The position numbers were made by a program, and so were the translations under genes. Shown here piece by piece: positions 1-8,227 of a stretch of DNA of 11,171 nt. The first letter of the stretch is position 1. Each line of letters starts with the position of its first letter. The stretch is taken from assembly GCA_047632015.1 (NCBI GenBank), contig JBLIBC010000061.1, positions 1-11,171 on the forward strand. The letters are read 5' to 3'. The notes under the pieces were generated by a model. It saw nothing but the letters and a program-made list of their open reading frames with translations, was not told where the DNA came from and did not search any database. This stretch comes from JBLIAZ01 sp047632015. GTDB lineage: Bacteria > Bacteroidota > Bacteroidia > Flavobacteriales_C > GCA-002722245.

Positions 1-2
1 AG

Positions 3-200
3 CATAATTACGCTGCGGTAGACCTGTTCACATGTTCGGATCAAATGGATTACGAAAAAGCTTTGGAGTATTTAAAAGAGAAGTTCTGTTGCAGCAATTT
101 GAATTATCAAGTGATAAAAAGAGGTAGTAATGTAATTAATAAGGCCCCCAAATTAAATTCTATCAAGCATGCTTACGAAGGAACAGCGGGAAAATCTTAA
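3..200 (+). CDS. speD: S-adenosylmethionine decarboxylase proenzyme, C-terminal part (5' end outside window)
   Basis: An open frame runs in from the left edge and stops at TAA 198-200, giving the last 65 residues of a protein. It contains HNYAAVDLFTCSD followed by KALEYLKEKF and an IKRG-like segment. This matches the C-terminal strand and helix of bacterial SpeD (YAAVD-F-CG, then a KALEYL helix). SpeD is a cytosolic pyruvoyl enzyme that decarboxylates SAM to supply the aminopropyl donor for spermidine synthesis. The self-cleavage serine and catalytic residues lie upstream and cannot be checked. About 22 residues after IKRG are a short, probably variable tail. The gene overlaps the next ORF by 32 bases and lies two genes upstream of a spermidine-synthase-like gene, which supports the assignment. 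Confidence 0.85.
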   Translation, partial: HNYAAVDLFTCSDQMDYEKALEYLKEKFCCSNLNYQVIKRGSNVINKAPKLNSIKHAYEGTAGKS

Positions 201-975
201 AAGGAAAAATACTCAAAGGAGAAAAGCACTTAGAGAAGAACAAACTAAGGACGCAATAGAGTACAGAAAAAAGAACTATCCAATTGCTATATCTATTCTA
301 AGCACAGCCTTACTGTTACTACTAATAAGGATTATTATTACAACCTTATCCAGTGAAGTAAGTAGTGGTGAAATCCCTAATAAAGGAGGAGTCATTGGGC
401 CATTTGAAATGAGTTCTTCTGAATTACACAGGTTAGACATAGATTATAGCTTAAAAAGCACAGCGAAATGGTGCTCCTTGACAGTGTTGCTTCTTGATGA
501 AAATAAAAACCTCGTAACGGGCGCAAATAAAGATCTTTATTTCGAAAAGGATTATGAAGGCCCCACTTATGAAGAAAACGACATGGAGTACAGTTTAATT
601 GTGAACGAGGCAGGTACGTACTACTTCCAGTTTATTACAGACCATTCTTCAAAAAACACACCATCAAGAAATATTCGTTATAAATTAAAACATCATTTAT
701 TTGGCTTCAATTTCCTTTTATCTGTTGGACTAGTTTTTCTGGGTGTAGGTGGTGTTTTCATGTGGTATGTACTAGCTGACAGTGAATTAACTTCTTTTAA
801 ACCAAAACTTAACAGTGAACTCTCTATTCTACGATTTAAGAAAGCCCTAATATTCATCGGGCCGATTGTTGGACTTCTCATATTAACTAGCTTGTTCAAA
901 GTAGGGTATGCAGACACCGAAAACGTACCTTCTACCTTCTTTAGAAATGGTGATACTCACTACTTCGGAAAATAA
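169..975 (+). CDS. Three-segment membrane protein of polyamine operon, family not recognised
   Basis: This 268-residue protein is not one I recognise. It starts with a very basic, hydrophilic stretch (residues 1-36, rich in K, R, E and Q, probably helical). Hydrophobic segments follow at about 38-58, 178-201 and 224-246. Between the first two lies a roughly 115-residue polar domain with alternating beta-type residues (TVLLLDENKN, YSLIVNEAGTYYFQF), likely a small beta-sandwich outside the cytoplasm. The ATG at 169 lies inside the end of the SpeD-like gene (32-base overlap). It is the only early start that keeps the basic N-terminus, and no clear ribosome binding site is visible. The stop is 3 bases before the next start. 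Position between SpeD and the aminopropyltransferase suggests a partner or sensor in that system, which is inference. Confidence 0.7.
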   Translation: MLTKEQRENLKRKNTQRRKALREEQTKDAIEYRKKNYPIAISILSTALLLLLIRIIITTLSSEVSSGEIPNKGGVIGPFEMSSSELHRLDIDYSLKSTAKWCSLTVLLLDENKNLVTGANKDLYFEKDYEGPTYEENDMEYSLIVNEAGTYYFQFITDHSSKNTPSRNIRYKLKHHLFGFNFLLSVGLVFLGVGGVFMWYVLADSELTSFKPKLNSELSILRFKKALIFIGPIVGLLILTSLFKVGYADTENVPSTFFRNGDTHYFGK

Positions 976-978
976 CCT

Positions 979-2532
979 ATGAAAATTTCCGATTCAAAAA
1001 TATTAATGAGTTCACTCTTTGCCACTGGAATAGCTGGCATTGTTTCTGAATATGTATTAGCAACTTTAGCAACTTATTTTTTAGGTAACTCAGTATTTCA
1101 ATGGACAATTATCTTATCCATCATGCTGTTTTCCATGGGACTTGGCAGCAGGTTAAGTAAGTCAATAAATAAATATGTTATAGAGTACTTTATTGCTGCT
1201 GAATTACTGCTATCACTCTTGACATCCGTGTGTGCTCTTTTTGTATACTCAATAATGGGAGTGACTACTTACATTCAAATTTTCATATACTTCCTCGCTA
1301 TTCTTATCGGTTTACTTATAGGCCTTGAAATACCTCTTGTAACAAGAATTAATGGTCGTTATCATGATCTTAAAGCCAACATTTCTGACGTGATGGAAAA
1401 AGACTACTACGGTAGTTTAATTGGCGGACTGTTTTTTGCTTTTATTGGGCTTCCTTACTTAGGTCTAACATATACTCCTTTTGTACTTGGAACTGTTAAC
1501 CTTATCGTAGCAACTCTACTTTTTTTAACATTTTCCGACCGACTAAATCCTAAGATTAAAAAACTATTATTCGGATCAATCATTTCACTTTATGTATTGA
1601 TTGCATTAGGTGTTTGCTATGCAAAACCAATCATACTTTTTGGCGAACAAAGCAGATACGGTGATAAGGTTGTTTATTCACAACAAACAAAGTATCAAAA
1701 AATTACGCTTACATCTTCCAACAACCATCACATACTATATTTAAACAACAGTATGCAGTTAAACACCATGGACGAATGGCTGTATCACGAACCTCTAGTT
1801 CACGTTCCCATGTTGCTTAATTCAGGAAGAAAAAACATATTGATTCTTGGTGGCGGAGATGGATGTGCTATTAGAGAGGTGCTTAAGTACCCAGAAGTAG
1901 AATCTATTAAGATTATCGATTTAGACCCAGGAATGACCAATTTTGGGGCAAACAACCCCGTTTTCAAAGAACTAAATGAAAATTCTTATCACGATAAAAA
2001 AGTAACGATCGTTAACCAAGATGCCTTCATTGCTCTTGAATCCGACTCACAGTATTACGACCTAATTATAATAGACTTTCCAGATCCTCGCTCTATTGAA
2101 CTTTCTCGTTTGTATACAAAAGAAATGTATGCTTTTTGTCAAAAAAGGCTAAAAATGGACGGTATCATCATCACTCAAGCGACAAGTCCATATTTTCAAA
2201 CCAAGTCTTTTCATTGTATCAAAAAGACCATGCAGTCTGCGGGGTTAAATACGTTACCTATTCATAATCATGTGCAATCCTTTGGTGAATGGGGTTGGAT
2301 TATAGGATCGAAATTGTATTCCAAAAAGCACATGATTAAAATGCTTTCTTCAATAGATACACTTCCTGTGAAAAATACACGATGGCTAACAACCGACGCG
2401 CTTGAAATGATGTGCAAATTTGGAAAGCCTGTTGGCGACACTACCGAAATAGAAGTTAACTCTATTCACAACCCCGTATTATTCAAGTATTACATTAAAG
2501 GAACTGAGTTTAACCAAAACTTCTATGAATAA
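979..2532 (+). CDS. Membrane-anchored spermidine synthase-like polyamine aminopropyltransferase
   Basis: The protein has 517 residues against roughly 280-300 for soluble SpeE, because an N-terminal block of about seven hydrophobic segments (residues ~8-215) precedes the catalytic domain. That domain (~225-450) shows YQKI (239-242), a substrate-region signature NNSMQL..MDEWLYHE (256-271), the SAM-type Rossmann loop GGGDG (291-295), the acidic strand end IIDLDP (312-317), NQDAF (346-350) and DFPDPRS (366-372), where soluble enzymes have D-S/T-DP. This predicts transfer of aminopropyl groups from decarboxylated SAM to a polyamine at the cytoplasmic membrane face. Multi-TM spermidine-synthase proteins are a known group next to SpeD and potassium channels. 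The exact acceptor cannot be read from sequence. It overlaps the next gene by 8 bases. Confidence 0.85.
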   Translation: MKISDSKILMSSLFATGIAGIVSEYVLATLATYFLGNSVFQWTIILSIMLFSMGLGSRLSKSINKYVIEYFIAAELLLSLLTSVCALFVYSIMGVTTYIQIFIYFLAILIGLLIGLEIPLVTRINGRYHDLKANISDVMEKDYYGSLIGGLFFAFIGLPYLGLTYTPFVLGTVNLIVATLLFLTFSDRLNPKIKKLLFGSIISLYVLIALGVCYAKPIILFGEQSRYGDKVVYSQQTKYQKITLTSSNNHHILYLNNSMQLNTMDEWLYHEPLVHVPMLLNSGRKNILILGGGDGCAIREVLKYPEVESIKIIDLDPGMTNFGANNPVFKELNENSYHDKKVTIVNQDAFIALESDSQYYDLIIIDFPDPRSIELSRLYTKEMYAFCQKRLKMDGIIITQATSPYFQTKSFHCIKKTMQSAGLNTLPIHNHVQSFGEWGWIIGSKLYSKKHMIKMLSSIDTLPVKNTRWLTTDALEMMCKFGKPVGDTTEIEVNSIHNPVLFKYYIKGTEFNQNFYE

Positions 2533-3613
2533 AAGTGTTTGGTTATTTTCAAAAAAAACAGATTTAATCTTCCTTTTTCTACCTATTTGGATTGTTTGGT
2601 TTTGGGCTTTTAGCAATGATTTAGAAAATAAAAGCTTGCCAACTTGGGCATGGTTTGTCTTCATTTTAGGAATTGATGTTAGTCATGTATGGAGTACGAT
2701 TTTCAGGACCTACTTAAACAAAAATGATCGCCTCAATCACAAGAAATCTATCCGATTTGTTCCATTAATTTTACTGCCAATACTTTTCGTCTTAGCAGTA
2801 TATTCAACTCACATATTTTGGGCGATTTTAGCTTATATCGCAGTTTACCATTTTATGAAACAGCAATATGGATTTTTAGCTTTATTCTCTTTTAAGAATC
2901 AAGAAAAACATTCATCGCTCAAAAAAAGCTTTGATAAATGGGTGATATATACAGGAATGATTTACCCTGTGATATATTGGCATTTTGATAAAGAAAGAAG
3001 CTTTAACTGGTTCATTCAGCATGATTTCATCCCCCTGTTTAAGTTAATTGATGATATTCAATTCTTCTCATATTTGAATGTTGTATATTTTCTTTTACTA
3101 GCTGTTTGGATCATATCAGAAACTATTGCCGCAAAAAACGGAAAATTTGCAACAGGAAAAGTATTGTGGGTAACCTCAACCTATTTAAATTGGTACCTAG
3201 GAATAATATTTTTCAATTCTGATTACATATTTTCAGTAACGAATGTCGTAGCACATGGCGTTCCCTATTTGGTGCTAATTATTAAGTATAAAATTGGTGA
3301 GGAGGAAATTGAACAAGGCTCCAAACTTAAATTCTTCGATATAATTTTAAACACCTTTAGCGTACTGATGTTGGTCTTCTTTATTGCATTTTTCGAAGAG
3401 TATTTTTGGGATATGCTAGTAAATTTAGAGAGGACTGAAATTTTCGAAACGATCTCTCCTTACTGGATAAACATTGAAAACTCCCCAGTTCTAATTGCAC
3501 TATGTACAGCCATATTAACTCTTCCTCAGGTAACACATTATGTACTAGACGGTTTCATCTGGAAATTTAACAACACAAACCCAAATCTGAAAAAAATTAT
3601 AGAAAATGGATAG
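2525..3613 (+). CDS. Polytopic membrane protein with membrane-associated histidines, family not recognised
   Basis: This 362-residue protein has about eight hydrophobic segments and I cannot name its family. Polar motifs sit in or next to the membrane segments: GIDVSHVWSTIFRTYL (D51, H54, R61), H96, YHFMKQQYG (H109), VVAHGVPY (H244) and PQVTHYVLDGFIWK (H338, D342). Such buried H/D motifs are typical of membrane metalloenzymes such as desaturase- or oxygenase-like proteins, but could also form an ion pathway. The ATGAATAA overlap with the preceding stop and the 8-base overlap with the following gene indicate translational coupling, so it should be made together with the aminopropyltransferase and the flavoenzyme. 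Function is not assigned. Confidence 0.7.
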   Translation: MNKSVWLFSKKTDLIFLFLPIWIVWFWAFSNDLENKSLPTWAWFVFILGIDVSHVWSTIFRTYLNKNDRLNHKKSIRFVPLILLPILFVLAVYSTHIFWAILAYIAVYHFMKQQYGFLALFSFKNQEKHSSLKKSFDKWVIYTGMIYPVIYWHFDKERSFNWFIQHDFIPLFKLIDDIQFFSYLNVVYFLLLAVWIISETIAAKNGKFATGKVLWVTSTYLNWYLGIIFFNSDYIFSVTNVVAHGVPYLVLIIKYKIGEEEIEQGSKLKFFDIILNTFSVLMLVFFIAFFEEYFWDMLVNLERTEIFETISPYWINIENSPVLIALCTAILTLPQVTHYVLDGFIWKFNNTNPNLKKIIENG

Positions 3614-5114
3614 ACGACATTTTTTAAAAATATCAGCATTAGGAAGCATAGGACTTACAAGTTGTTGGGGAATAGGAAATAAAAAAATAACTATTGCTTT
3701 TCCAATCCATGTTCAAAGCAACATGGCCACTGGACATAAAATAATGAAGGCGGTAAAAATACGCTCTTCCAAAACCATTAAAACTGAAACTCTAATTGTA
3801 GGAGGTGGAATTGCTGGTTTATCTGCTGCAAACTCTTTAACAGGAAAAGATTTCATTTTAACCGAAATGGATGATGATTTCGGAGGTAGCTCTAGCGCAA
3901 AAAAAATTGGAGAAAATAGTTTTTCTCAAGGTGCTCATTACGACTTATCGTATCCAGAAAACTACGGGAAAGACGCTTTACAACTACTTGAAAAACTTGA
4001 CATAGTAGGCTTTAATAATGTGCGTAATCAATACACCTTTAATGATAAAGAGCACTTAATACCAGAAGAACACCATGGAATTTGTTACACCAATAAAGGA
4101 TTTCAAGACACCCCTATAAAAGCAGGAATAAACAAAACCGATTTTATTAATTTACTCAAGCCCTATGTTGGACACATGAAAATGCCCACTAGACTGATTG
4201 ATCAAAAATATAGAGGATTAAATAACATCTCTTTTTATGAATTTATTGACAAGTACTTAATTCACGACCCTGCTCTAATTACAGGTATTGACTACCAAAT
4301 GATTGATGATTATGGCGGGAATTGCTCAAGAGTATCTGCCTTAGCAGGAATTCACTATTATACCTGCCGTGACTATTATGGGGAAAACAAACCTGAACTT
4401 TTCTCACCTCCAGAAGGAAATTATTATTTCATTAAAAAATTAATTGAACATCAAAATAAGGATCAACTTAAAGCATCAACGATAGCCTTTCACATAGAAA
4501 GGAAAAACAACTTATACCACACCAAAACATTTAACACTAAAACAGAAACAGTGGCAACTGTAGTGTCTAAAAACATTTTATACGCTGGACAAAAAAACGC
4601 ATTAAAATTTATCTATCCAGAATACTATCCGTTGTTTTCAAATACCAGTTATGCTCCATGGGTTGCCATTAATTTTGAATTAAGCGAAACCATTCCTGGA
4701 TACTTAAAATGGCAAAATGATATATTGGGCCTAAATAATAATTTAATGGGATTTGTTAACGCTGAAACACAAACGAACAAAGACAAAGTACTAACAATGT
4801 ACATGTGTTTTGACCCAGCTGAAAGAAAAAAAATGCCCGAGATAATGGCAAACCCAGAAGCAATCGTCAAAGAAAGTATGTCATTCTTGAATGAATATTT
4901 TAACTTAAGTGTTGAAGAATATATTACATCAGCTCACATCAAAGTTATGGGTCATGCAATGCCTGTTCCTGAAAAAGGATACTTATTTAATGATAGAAAT
5001 CTTCAAACTCACAAAGATAATTTTTACTTTGCAGGGGTTGATAATGGTAGATTACCTTTGATGTTCGAAGCACTCGATTCTGGGATTGACGCTGCAAACT
5101 ATATTAATAGCTAA
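3606..5114 (+). CDS. Tat-exported lipoprotein-type FAD-dependent amine oxidase/oxidoreductase
   Basis: The 502-residue protein begins MDRRHFLKISALGSIGLTSC: a twin-arginine RRHFLK motif, a short hydrophobic stretch and an LTSC lipobox ending at Cys20. This predicts Tat export with folded cofactor and lipid anchoring. A dinucleotide-binding motif, LIVGGGIAGLSAANSL, lies at about 63-78 with an acidic residue (TEMDD) closing the second strand. Near the C-terminus FYFAGVDNGRLPLMFEALDSG matches the closing FAD-binding motif of flavin amine oxidase and protoporphyrinogen-oxidase-type proteins. The context suggests oxidation of a polyamine or related amine on the outer side of the membrane. Substrate and electron acceptor are unknown, and a desaturase-like activity is equally possible. 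It overlaps the upstream gene by 8 bases and shares one base (TAATG) with the channel gene. Confidence 0.8.
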   Translation: MDRRHFLKISALGSIGLTSCWGIGNKKITIAFPIHVQSNMATGHKIMKAVKIRSSKTIKTETLIVGGGIAGLSAANSLTGKDFILTEMDDDFGGSSSAKKIGENSFSQGAHYDLSYPENYGKDALQLLEKLDIVGFNNVRNQYTFNDKEHLIPEEHHGICYTNKGFQDTPIKAGINKTDFINLLKPYVGHMKMPTRLIDQKYRGLNNISFYEFIDKYLIHDPALITGIDYQMIDDYGGNCSRVSALAGIHYYTCRDYYGENKPELFSPPEGNYYFIKKLIEHQNKDQLKASTIAFHIERKNNLYHTKTFNTKTETVATVVSKNILYAGQKNALKFIYPEYYPLFSNTSYAPWVAINFELSETIPGYLKWQNDILGLNNNLMGFVNAETQTNKDKVLTMYMCFDPAERKKMPEIMANPEAIVKESMSFLNEYFNLSVEEYITSAHIKVMGHAMPVPEKGYLFNDRNLQTHKDNFYFAGVDNGRLPLMFEALDSGIDAANYINS

Positions 5115-6172
5115 TGGTAAATAAGAAACTTAAAAAAAGAATTAGGATCATTCTTATTTGGAGCGTTGTTTTAAGCTTATATACTAGCTTACTGCTTTAT
5201 TTTGAAGGACAAACACCTGATTCAAATATTAAAGATACATTTGACGCTGTATGGTACACTATTGTAACCTTAACATCCGTAGGTTACGGTGATTATTATC
5301 CAGTAACAACAATAGGTAAAATCCTTGGCCTTACAGCTGTCCTAGGAAGCGTAGGGGTTTTAAGTTTTATTATAAGTAAAATAACAGTAAAATATTCTGC
5401 ATACATGGAAAAGAAAAAAAATGGTCACTTTGGAACAAAATTCACTAACCATTTCGTAATTATTGGTTGGGATTCATTTAGTAAGCAAGTTGCAAATCAA
5501 ATAATTAAATCGAAAAACAAAATCGTTATCGTTACCGATAACAAAAACGATGTTGAACTCATCAATGACTTTTACGATAGTGAGTTAGTTGCTGTCCTTT
5601 TCTCCGATTATAATAATTACGAGAACCTTTCCAAAGCGAATATAGAAAGTAGCTCAAAGGTGTTTGTTAACTTTTTAGATGACTCTCAATCACTAATTCA
5701 TATAATCAACATTCAAAAGCAATATCAATCCATTGATTTTGTAGTGACATTAAATTCCCAAGACCTAAAAGAGACGTTTCAATCAGTGGGTGTTTCATAT
5801 ATAGTCTCAAAAAACGAAATTGCATCCAACCTTGTAGCTAGTTATATTTTTGAACCAGACGCAGCAGTAATTATTGAAGACTTAATGGAAACATCTACCT
5901 CAGCTACGGATACAGATGTTGTTCAATTCAAAATCACGTCTTCAAATCCATTTATTGGATCAAATTGTATTGATGCGTTCATTAAGCTTAAAACAGATTT
6001 CAATAGTGTTCTAATTGGAATAGCAAAAGCAAATTCAGCTCAGACAGTAATTAGAAATCCTAACGGTGATGTTAAAATTGAAATTAATGACTATTTAATA
6101 ATACTCACGGACGGAGCTTCCAAAGAAATATTGTCCAAATCTTTTGGAGTCAATGAAGGTAGAATAGACTGA
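5114..6172 (+). CDS. Two-TM potassium channel with RCK (TrkA-N/TrkA-C) domain
   Basis: In this 352-residue protein a short basic N-terminus leads to TM1 (~10-30), a pore loop with the potassium selectivity filter TSVGYGD (54-60), and TM2 (~68-90). A Rossmann-type RCK_N domain follows (~112-235) starting HFVIIGWDSFSKQV, with an acidic residue after the second strand (VTDN). The C-terminal ~80 residues (~265-345) look like TrkA_C. The glycine pattern GxDxFS departs from the classic GxGxxG, so nucleotide binding may be altered or absent. The start codon shares one base with the preceding stop. It ends the operon. Pairing of such channels with SpeD and aminopropyltransferase genes is a known theme, and polyamines are classical blockers of potassium channels, which makes a functional link plausible. 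Confidence 0.88.
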   Translation: MVNKKLKKRIRIILIWSVVLSLYTSLLLYFEGQTPDSNIKDTFDAVWYTIVTLTSVGYGDYYPVTTIGKILGLTAVLGSVGVLSFIISKITVKYSAYMEKKKNGHFGTKFTNHFVIIGWDSFSKQVANQIIKSKNKIVIVTDNKNDVELINDFYDSELVAVLFSDYNNYENLSKANIESSSKVFVNFLDDSQSLIHIINIQKQYQSIDFVVTLNSQDLKETFQSVGVSYIVSKNEIASNLVASYIFEPDAAVIIEDLMETSTSATDTDVVQFKITSSNPFIGSNCIDAFIKLKTDFNSVLIGIAKANSAQTVIRNPNGDVKIEINDYLIILTDGASKEILSKSFGVNEGRID

Positions 6173-6282
6173 TGTAATCTAGTGTTTTCATTGAATAAAA
6201 ATCCATTCTAAAGGGCTTCACTCTGCCATATAGTGCAGAACTCAGCAACATACAAACGATAAAAATTCGCTTCACCGTAACC
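6173..6282. other. Convergent intergenic gap with a weak hairpin
   Basis: This 110-base gap separates the end of the potassium channel gene from the end of the minus-strand WYL-PhyH gene. A 5-bp inverted repeat TCTGC/GCAGA (6222-6226 and 6235-6239) with an 8-base loop is the only hairpin I see. It lacks a T-run on either side, so I do not call it an intrinsic terminator. Nothing else is recognisable here. Confidence 0.4.
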
Positions 6283-8037
6283 TTAATTTACCTCTTCTTT
6301 TTCACTCCATTCTAAACCTCCAGCTAATTTCATGGAGCTAAACTCTAAATGTATTACCCTGCGTTTTTTCTTTGAATTCGATTTTCCTGAAGAATGTAAT
6401 AACAAGGGCTTCATCAACTGAACCCCTCCTGCAGGAACTTCACAAACAAACGGAACTGAATTAGCGGTAATCAATGCTATTTCCTCGTGTGCTAAAAACT
6501 TATTGTGTGACCCAGGAATCACTTTCAAAGCACCATTATGTTCAGACGCATCATCCAAATGGATTCTCAAAGTAAAATTGGATTTACAAACTTCCACAGG
6601 AGGACGAACACTTATCACCTCATTTTTAGCAGTCCAGCCACTATATCCAGCCACCTTCTTTTTTTGAACTACGTTAATAGGAACATCCTGATGCCAGGTC
6701 ACGTACCAATTGTCAGCGCCCTTACTATCATTCACTCCACCTAAGTCACTCACCTTATCAAAGTAAGTGGCTTTTATCAAAAATGAATCAGGATCAATCG
6801 AGGAAACTATGTCCTTGATGTTCTTGTTCAACAACATCCCCTTTAAAGCAGGAAGTTCTTTTAATAACCTCCTTTTAGCATACGACTTTTCTGGGTTGTT
6901 CTTAAAATACCTATCCAGCAACAACTTTATCTTTTTAACCTCTCTTTGAGTGTATATGAATTTTAGTATAGACACTCCTTTGTTTTCCAATTGTCTTTTC
7001 ATTGAAATCAAACCAGATTTACTTAGCTCGGTGTTGTACAAATCCATCGCACCTTCAATTCTGTTTGTGATGTTCCTCCTCAAAGATGGAGGAGAAACCA
7101 CTTTAACACCATCACCAAACGCCAGAATCTCCTTTTCCAATTCAAAGTTATGCTGCACTCTTATTGAAATTGTAATCCCATAATTATCCCTACTTAACAC
7201 CTGTTGTGAACTATGAAGAGGCTTGGTAATCACATAAGGAGAATGAACATGTGTCACAAACAACACCACATCAATAGGATCTAAGTTACCACTCACTGAA
7301 ACCCCTATCACATCTTTAAAATGTAATTCTGAATCAAAACTTTCATCCTGGTAAAAAGGAACTTTTCCTTCACTTAACTCAATCATCCTATCCAAGGCTA
7401 AGTTGACAATCGGGCCTTTTACTTTTGTGGTTCCAATTAAAAACCACCTGTTCCTAAACTCCTTTAAGTGATAAGGATGAAAATCAAACGAATTAGCTTG
7501 TCTTGCCTTAAATGACTGGTAAGTTATGTTAATCGACCTCTTTTGAATGATGCTTTTATACAACTCATCCAAAAACTTCAATCCCTTCAAATTTTCATTT
7601 TTCTCAATGTCAATTACCGTATGCTTGTTTGATTTTGCTGAATAAACATGATCCTCTAGTTTTTGAACCATCCCATCCAACTCCTGAAAATGGGAAAACC
7701 CTTTAAACTGCCTCAAAATCTCCACAGTTTCCGAAAGGGTACTCAAGTCTTGCTCCGTTAATGGAATGTTCGTAATCGAATAATCCTGGTCCTCATAAGT
7801 GTAAAATTTACGGTCAACTACAATAATAGGTGCGCTATAACCCAGTTTTTCACTCCGCATCATTTGAATATCCATTTGAATCGTTCTTTTACTGATTCCC
7901 TTGTCTATTCCCTCATATTCGTATAAAACATCCGAACACTCATCAATCAAATCTTCCAGGGTCCATGTTCTGTAACGGTTCTGCAAACATTTATCAATGG
8001 TTTTATACCGAACAAGTGCGTTTTTATTTACTGGCAT
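6283..8037 (-). CDS. WYL-domain transcriptional regulator fused to PhyH-type Fe(II)/2OG dioxygenase
   Basis: The 584-residue protein contains two families. Residues ~1-85 form an N-terminal helix-turn-helix/winged segment (KGISKRTIQMDIQMMRSE). Residues ~155-340 are a WYL domain and its C-terminal extension, including FHPYHLKEFRNRWFLIG (WFL at 198-200), typical of ligand- or nucleic-acid-sensing WYL regulators. From about 346 the sequence becomes a phytanoyl-CoA-dioxygenase-like domain: metal motif WHQD (H449, D451), RIHLDDASEHNGALKVIPGSH (491-511), distal His in LLLHSSGKS (H548) and basic KKKRRVIHLEF (R559/R560), a candidate 2-oxoglutarate contact. Met346 (ATG complement at 7000-7002) starts a segment that looks like the normal beginning of a free PhyH protein, so the gene may be a fusion of two adjacent genes. 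It diverges from the tRNA-like array. Substrate unknown. Confidence 0.85.
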   Translation of the reverse strand: MPVNKNALVRYKTIDKCLQNRYRTWTLEDLIDECSDVLYEYEGIDKGISKRTIQMDIQMMRSEKLGYSAPIIVVDRKFYTYEDQDYSITNIPLTEQDLSTLSETVEILRQFKGFSHFQELDGMVQKLEDHVYSAKSNKHTVIDIEKNENLKGLKFLDELYKSIIQKRSINITYQSFKARQANSFDFHPYHLKEFRNRWFLIGTTKVKGPIVNLALDRMIELSEGKVPFYQDESFDSELHFKDVIGVSVSGNLDPIDVVLFVTHVHSPYVITKPLHSSQQVLSRDNYGITISIRVQHNFELEKEILAFGDGVKVVSPPSLRRNITNRIEGAMDLYNTELSKSGLISMKRQLENKGVSILKFIYTQREVKKIKLLLDRYFKNNPEKSYAKRRLLKELPALKGMLLNKNIKDIVSSIDPDSFLIKATYFDKVSDLGGVNDSKGADNWYVTWHQDVPINVVQKKKVAGYSGWTAKNEVISVRPPVEVCKSNFTLRIHLDDASEHNGALKVIPGSHNKFLAHEEIALITANSVPFVCEVPAGGVQLMKPLLLHSSGKSNSKKKRRVIHLEFSSMKLAGGLEWSEKEEVN

Positions 8038-8040
8038 GGA

Positions 8041-8147
8041 AAATTATTTTCTGCAAAATGTGAAAAATAATTTAACTACGCAAAAAGATTGCGTTGTAAC
8101 TCCTCATCTTTGATTTATGATTGTAACAAACAGATAAATCGTTTGTT
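8041..8147. promoter_or_regulatory. Divergent control region with three inverted repeats
   Basis: Three perfect inverted repeats lie just upstream of the WYL-PhyH start: AAATTATTTT/AAAATAATTT (8041-8050 and 8064-8073), ACGCAA/TTGCGT with a 5-base spacer (8078-8083 and 8089-8094), and AACAAAC/GTTTGTT with a 9-base spacer (8125-8131 and 8141-8147). WYL regulators usually bind as dimers to such repeats, often upstream of their own gene, so these are operator candidates for autoregulation and for the rightward small gene. I cannot place a convincing -33/-7 promoter pair for either direction. Confidence 0.4.
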
Positions 8148-8174
8148 TCACAGGAACTACTAAAATAAGAAAAA

Positions 8175-8205
8175 TGAGCCGAGGCACACAGCCGAACAAG
8201 TGAAT
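8175..8205 (+). repeat. Leader repeat, copy 1 (upstream of 58-residue ORF)
   Basis: It contains TGAGCCGAGG (8175-8184) and CGAACAAGTGAAT (8193-8205). Both blocks recur in the same order at 8886-8895 and 8914-8926, where the first lies in the anticodon region of a serine-like tRNA element. The spacer between blocks is 8 bases here and 18 there. In both places an ATGAAC start follows within about 25 bases. It looks like a tRNA-derived fragment serving as a leader. Confidence 0.55.
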
Positions 8206-8227
8206 ACGACTGAAAAAATACTATAAA

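Noticed and set aside
693..917. Minus-strand 74-codon ORF inside the first membrane protein gene
   Set aside because: It is a shadow of the plus-strand gene with no domain or start signal. The minus-strand ORFs at 2479-2664 and 4649-4870 were rejected for the same reason.
6538..7183. Three plus-strand ORFs (68, 60 and 77 codons) inside the WYL-PhyH gene
   Set aside because: They lie wholly antisense to a strongly supported coding region and show no motifs.
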